Positions 60,716-64,000 of a stretch of 64,000 nucleotides of DNA are shown here, one piece after another (position 1 is the first letter of the stretch; every line of letters begins with the position of its first letter). A program made the position numbers and the translations under genes. This stretch comes from Opisthocomus hoazin (taxonomy: Eukaryota; Chordata; Aves; Opisthocomiformes; Opisthocomidae): contig NC_134440.1 in NCBI RefSeq assembly GCF_030867145.1, positions 9,238,001 to 9,302,000 on the forward strand. Direction: 5' to 3'. The notes under the pieces were generated by a model. The model was not told where the DNA came from, did no database searches, and saw nothing but the letters and a program-made list of their open reading frames with translations.

Positions 60716-60726
60716 GTTTCACTTTC
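60716..60726 (-). promoter_or_regulatory. Interferon-stimulated response element (ISRE)
   Basis: On the minus strand the sequence reads GAAAGTGAAAC, an exact GAAANNGAAAC ISRE/IRF core, 33 bp upstream of the RING-exon ATG. Position and sequence suit interferon or IRF control of the TRIM-type gene. Function is inferred. Confidence 0.75.
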
Positions 60727-60761
60727 GGTCTTGGGAGCGGAGCGAGACAGGACTCGAGTGG

Positions 60762-60970
60762 GTCAGAGACCCCCTGGCTATGGGACCCCCGGGCGGTCAG
60801 GGACCCCCTGGCTGTGGGGTCCCCCCAGGCGGGTCAGGGACCCCCTGGCTGTGGGGACCCCCCGGGCGGGTCGGGGACCCCCGGGCGGGTCAGGGACCCC
60901 CTGGCTGTGGGGACCCCCCGGGCGGGCCGGGGACCCCCTGGCTGTGGGGACCCCCCGGGCGGGTCGGCAC
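60762..60970. repeat. Minisatellite of about 36-bp units upstream of the TRIM-type gene
   Basis: Five to six units, each built from GACCCCCTGGCTGTGGGG and then ACCCCCCGGGCGGGTCAGG, with one shortened copy near 60,870. It begins about 80 bp upstream of the start codon, so it lies in or next to the promoter. The units lack spacer-like diversity, so this is not a CRISPR. Confidence 0.88.
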
Positions 60971-60979
60971 AGCCTGAGG

Positions 60980-63400
60980 AAGGGGAACACAGCCCCCCAG
61001 CCCGCCTTCCGTCCTGCCCTTGTTTAAATTCAAGGCAGCACCGCTGTTCGGATCTGGCTGAGCCTAACCCAGCAGGAGCCCCGCTGTCCTCGGCAGGTGG
61101 TCCTCCATCGGTCACCCCGCGAACGGTGCAGACCCCCCTTCCCCAGCCCAGCTCCCCTTCGTCCTGCTCCTCCTACGTCCGCGCTGCCCACAGCCATTCA
61201 GGTTTTCCCCTCTCTGCCTTTTCCTCCTTTGCAGGTTGTACAGCTGCAAAGACAAAGTTTCTTTTCATTTTCTGGTGCTTCATGATGCCCTTCACGGTGC
61301 TCCCCCCACGCTCACAAGCAGGCAGGAGCCTCCACCGCGATGTTTGCAGCCCATTTTGGCTCAGCTCTGTCTTTCCTCGGCGTTTCCCCTTGTGCTCCAC
61401 TTTCCAGCAGCAGCTCACAGTCCTGCGGAGCGATTGCTCCCAGCCCCAATTAACCCCAGGATGATTGCTTTCGGGTGTGTTGTTGCTTGCTCACACCCAC
61501 CCCCTCCCCTCCATTTATTCTGAGCTCCGGCAGCTGTTGGTTGTATTTAAATATCAGCAGTGCTGACAGCATTGGCATGAATTGGCATGCACGTCACCGA
61601 TAGCCATTTTGTAGGGATTTAAAGATACTTAACCAGATCTCCCTGCCTCTCTAATCCACTCCTGCCCCTGCCACCCGCGTGTGTGGACCACTTCTCCGTC
61701 TGTGCCGGTCTCCCGGCAGACCCTGGGTGGGTGAGCAAATCCCTGAGCCGAAAGCCCATCACTGATGGGGTCTGTCACCCCTCCGTTGCAGGCAGGGCAG
61801 GCACGCAGGCAAAACTCTCCCAGTGTCACAGCAAGCAAACATTTTCCGTGTCAGAGATCAAGCTCTTCATATTAATCCACGACGGTGTGGAGGCCAGAGC
61901 CCTGTTGTCTCCCTGGCCAGCCGCGAAGGAGAGGAACCCTACTGAGATGCTGCGGGAGGTGGCACAGGGTCCCTCGGTGAGGGACCTCACTGCAGCCCCT
62001 CTCAGATCCGCAGCAGCCAGTGCCTCCTTGCTGGGGTCTGGGTCCAACCCTGCGCTCCCGAACATCTCCTCCTGTTCCTCCTTGTAGCTCATGGTTTGCA
62101 GCTGTGAAAAGACACTGCCTGCACCTGCCCCAGCTCCTCTGGAGGTTTCCTTCTCATTCTTCTCTTCTTAGTCCCCCCACCCTCATCCCGTTCTCCAGTT
62201 GGGAGAACACTGGCAGCGCTGGATCCAATCCTGCTGGTCCTCAGTGCTGGGCGGCTGCCACGCTGACTTTCCCCCGGGACAAGAGCTTGGCCCTGAGGTG
62301 ACCCGGCTCCGGGTGCCACCTCACCACTCGTGCGTGGCTGCAGCGAGGGGAACGGTGGGGCTGGGGGGCCGGTGCCAGGGTGCCAAGGTGGGACAGAGCT
62401 GCCGAGGAGCCGCGTTGCCAGGGCTGTGCCGGTCGGGACCCTCCGATGGGGGAGGTCACCTGCTTGGTTTGGGCATTGGGAACGAAGACAAAGACACCCA
62501 GCTGGAACGGAAGGCAACAGGTTCAGGGTCTGTGTCTGCCCGTTTCAGGAGAGAAAGCTCCTAAAAATGCAGCACCCGCAGGTCAGCTGGTGGGGCCCAC
62601 TCCTGACGGCGAAGCTGCGCGCGACTTCTAGGAAGGAGAACCTGCTTGGTGCCAGCCCGGACACCTCTGCTTGTTTGGTTGGGTTTGGTTTTCATACCCA
62701 AGAGGGTCCAGGGCAGGAGCACCCCAGGAATGAGCAGACTTGGGCATTTCTGTTCTCTTCCTGTTGGATTAGATGGAGGTGGCCGGTAACGCTGCAGCTG
62801 GAGATCGTGCCCTGTTTCAAGGGAGAGGGACGCTGGGTGCCTGGGTCTCTGCGCCGAGGTGCCACCTCCCGCAGCCCTGCCGTGCCGCAGCACGGTGCCG
62901 CAGCCGCCAGCAGCTCTTGCACGCTGCAGCCTCGGACACGGCCCCCCGAGGCCTCGCCGGGGCTCAGACAGGAACATGGACTGGATGACGGGTCCAGCAT
63001 CTCCCAGCACCCCGGAGCGGAGCGAAGGGCTGGGCAGGCACTGGGGCAGCACCAGTGCGGGAGCCTCCCACACCCCAGGGAGCACTGGGATGACCCCAGC
63101 AAGCACTGGGATGGCTCCAGGCAGCCCCACGCCCACCCTGGGGAGAGGCCAAAAGGACTCCCTTGGCCCAACCATCACCTCCCGGCTTGGCCCGCACCAG
63201 GGAGGTTTCTGTGCACAGACAAGAGAAACCGGCCCACAGGAGGACAGAAACCCCTGGGTTTGTCCAGCTTTGGCGTAAATCCGAGCCCTTCTGCCCACTC
63301 TCGTGGGGGCAGGGTAGGAAAGCTGCCCACGCAGCACCCAGCTCGCTGTCAGGGAGACAGCGCGGGCTCTTCGGGCCCTCCCCTCCAGTAACAACGCCAC
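60980..63400. other. Right-hand spacer with no recognised gene
   Basis: GC-rich sequence whose long chance open frames (for example 62,330-63,391 on plus and 63,400-62,561 on minus) overlap each other and show no domain. No repeat family is recognised. Confidence 0.4.
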
Positions 63401-63420
63401 AGCCCAGAGTTCGTCTCACT

Positions 63421-64000
63421 TTTATTTACACAATTGCACAGCCCGTTCCCCCGCGACACTGGAAGGCGGCGGGTCAGACACCACAGCCCACAGCCACGCG
63501 CTGACCTCCCCTCCGGGCAGGAGGAGAAGCCTCACAGAGTCGCGGCTGGGTTTTGCAGGGGCACATGCGACATCTCCAGTCATCGGCAGCTACGATCAAG
63601 ACAGCAAAGCTGCGAGCGAAGCCCTGACCGCGCAGCAGCGCAGGGCCGGGTCCCGGCTGCCCCCCGCCAGGGACTTGTGGCTTTCACAGTTGCATATTTG
63701 GATCGGCAGCGGGTTTCCAAACTGAAACACTGGCTCCATCACGTCCTTACGGGGGAAGGTGGGGTGGGACTGCGCGTCCTTCGTTACCTGCCAGAACCAG
63801 GCGCATCACAAGACCAAGCTCCTGGGAGGCAGCCGGGGCTGGGAAGGTTAAATTAGCCCCCCCCCCGTTTTCCCTCGCAGTGAATGCCCTGGTGACTCGG
63901 GGTTTGCCGGGGAGGGGCTGGAGGAAGGGGGACCCCGCACAAGGCACAGAGCAGTGGGGCTCTCGCTGTCGAGGGAAGGGGTGTGCAGAGCGAGGCAGCG
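63421..64000 (-). other. Possible 3' UTR of a minus-strand gene beyond the right edge
   Basis: A minus-strand AATAAA at 63,421-63,426 is followed downstream by a GT-rich stretch (GTGGCGTTGTT), a good cleavage context. No coding exon is recognised up to 64,000, so this would be UTR only. Confidence 0.35.

Noticed and set aside
60762-60970. CRISPR-like regular repeats
   Set aside because: Contiguous near-identical units without unique spacers in a vertebrate genome: a minisatellite.
60136-61464. 442-codon open frame on the plus strand
   Set aside because: It runs antisense through a CR1, the RING exon and the GC-rich minisatellite. Its length reflects GC-rich repeats and it shows no domain.
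62330-63400. Overlapping long frames on both strands
   Set aside because: Neither shows a domain, splice pattern or codon bias that I can see. GC-rich chance frames.
1-64000. tRNA, rRNA or snoRNA genes
   Set aside because: No cloverleaf with A and B boxes, no rRNA sequence, and no clear C/D or H/ACA pattern was seen by eye.

Overview
The window is vertebrate nuclear DNA and almost certainly avian. It holds many copies of the bird LINE CR1 (one about 3.4 kb long, the rest mostly 3' ends), short introns, GC-rich gene-dense sequence typical of a microchromosome, and spliced vertebrate genes. I rebuilt six genes exon by exon by matching splice sites and codon phase by eye. Lengths and coordinates follow from that and were not confirmed by transcripts.

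Layout, left to right. (1) 282-11,745, plus: the last six coding exons of RANBP3, whose introns hold two CR1 copies. Its 3' UTR runs to a cluster of polyadenylation signals at 12.73-12.79 kb. (2) 19,026-23,686, plus: complete NDUFA11 (136 aa), driven by a CpG-island promoter with GC boxes and a TCTCGCGAGA palindrome. (3) 26,665-30,020, plus: a kelch-family gene with two BTB-like domains, best read as KLHL33 (734 aa). (4) 33,508-35,628, minus: platelet/thrombocyte glycoprotein Ib alpha, GP1BA (706 aa, one coding exon). (5) 39,729-47,070, minus: a complete butyrophilin (484 aa: signal peptide, IgV, IgC, TM, four 21-bp heptad exons, B30.2). It resembles the chicken TVC product, which as I recall also lies on chicken chromosome 28 with the RANBP3/NDUFA11 block. 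(6) 51,369-52,580, plus: a short B30.2-only gene (197 aa). (7) 55,514-60,682, minus: a RING-coiled-coil-B30.2 (TRIM-type) gene (428 aa) with no recognisable B-box and an interferon-response element 33 bp before its start codon. A polyadenylation signal at 63,421 on the minus strand suggests that another gene ends at the right edge.

RANBP3 and NDUFA11 keep the order and orientation they have on human 19p13.3. KLHL33 and GP1BA lie on other chromosomes in human, so the linkage here is either bird-specific or older than the mammalian arrangement. The right third is an immune-type cluster of three related B30.2 genes: a cell-surface receptor with an intracellular B30.2, a free B30.2, and an interferon-type E3 ligase with B30.2. 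The best candidates for something new are the B-box-less, ISRE-driven TRIM gene, the free B30.2 gene, and a threefold repeat with an ITIM-like motif in the GP1BA tail. Three stretches look like old LTR fossils.
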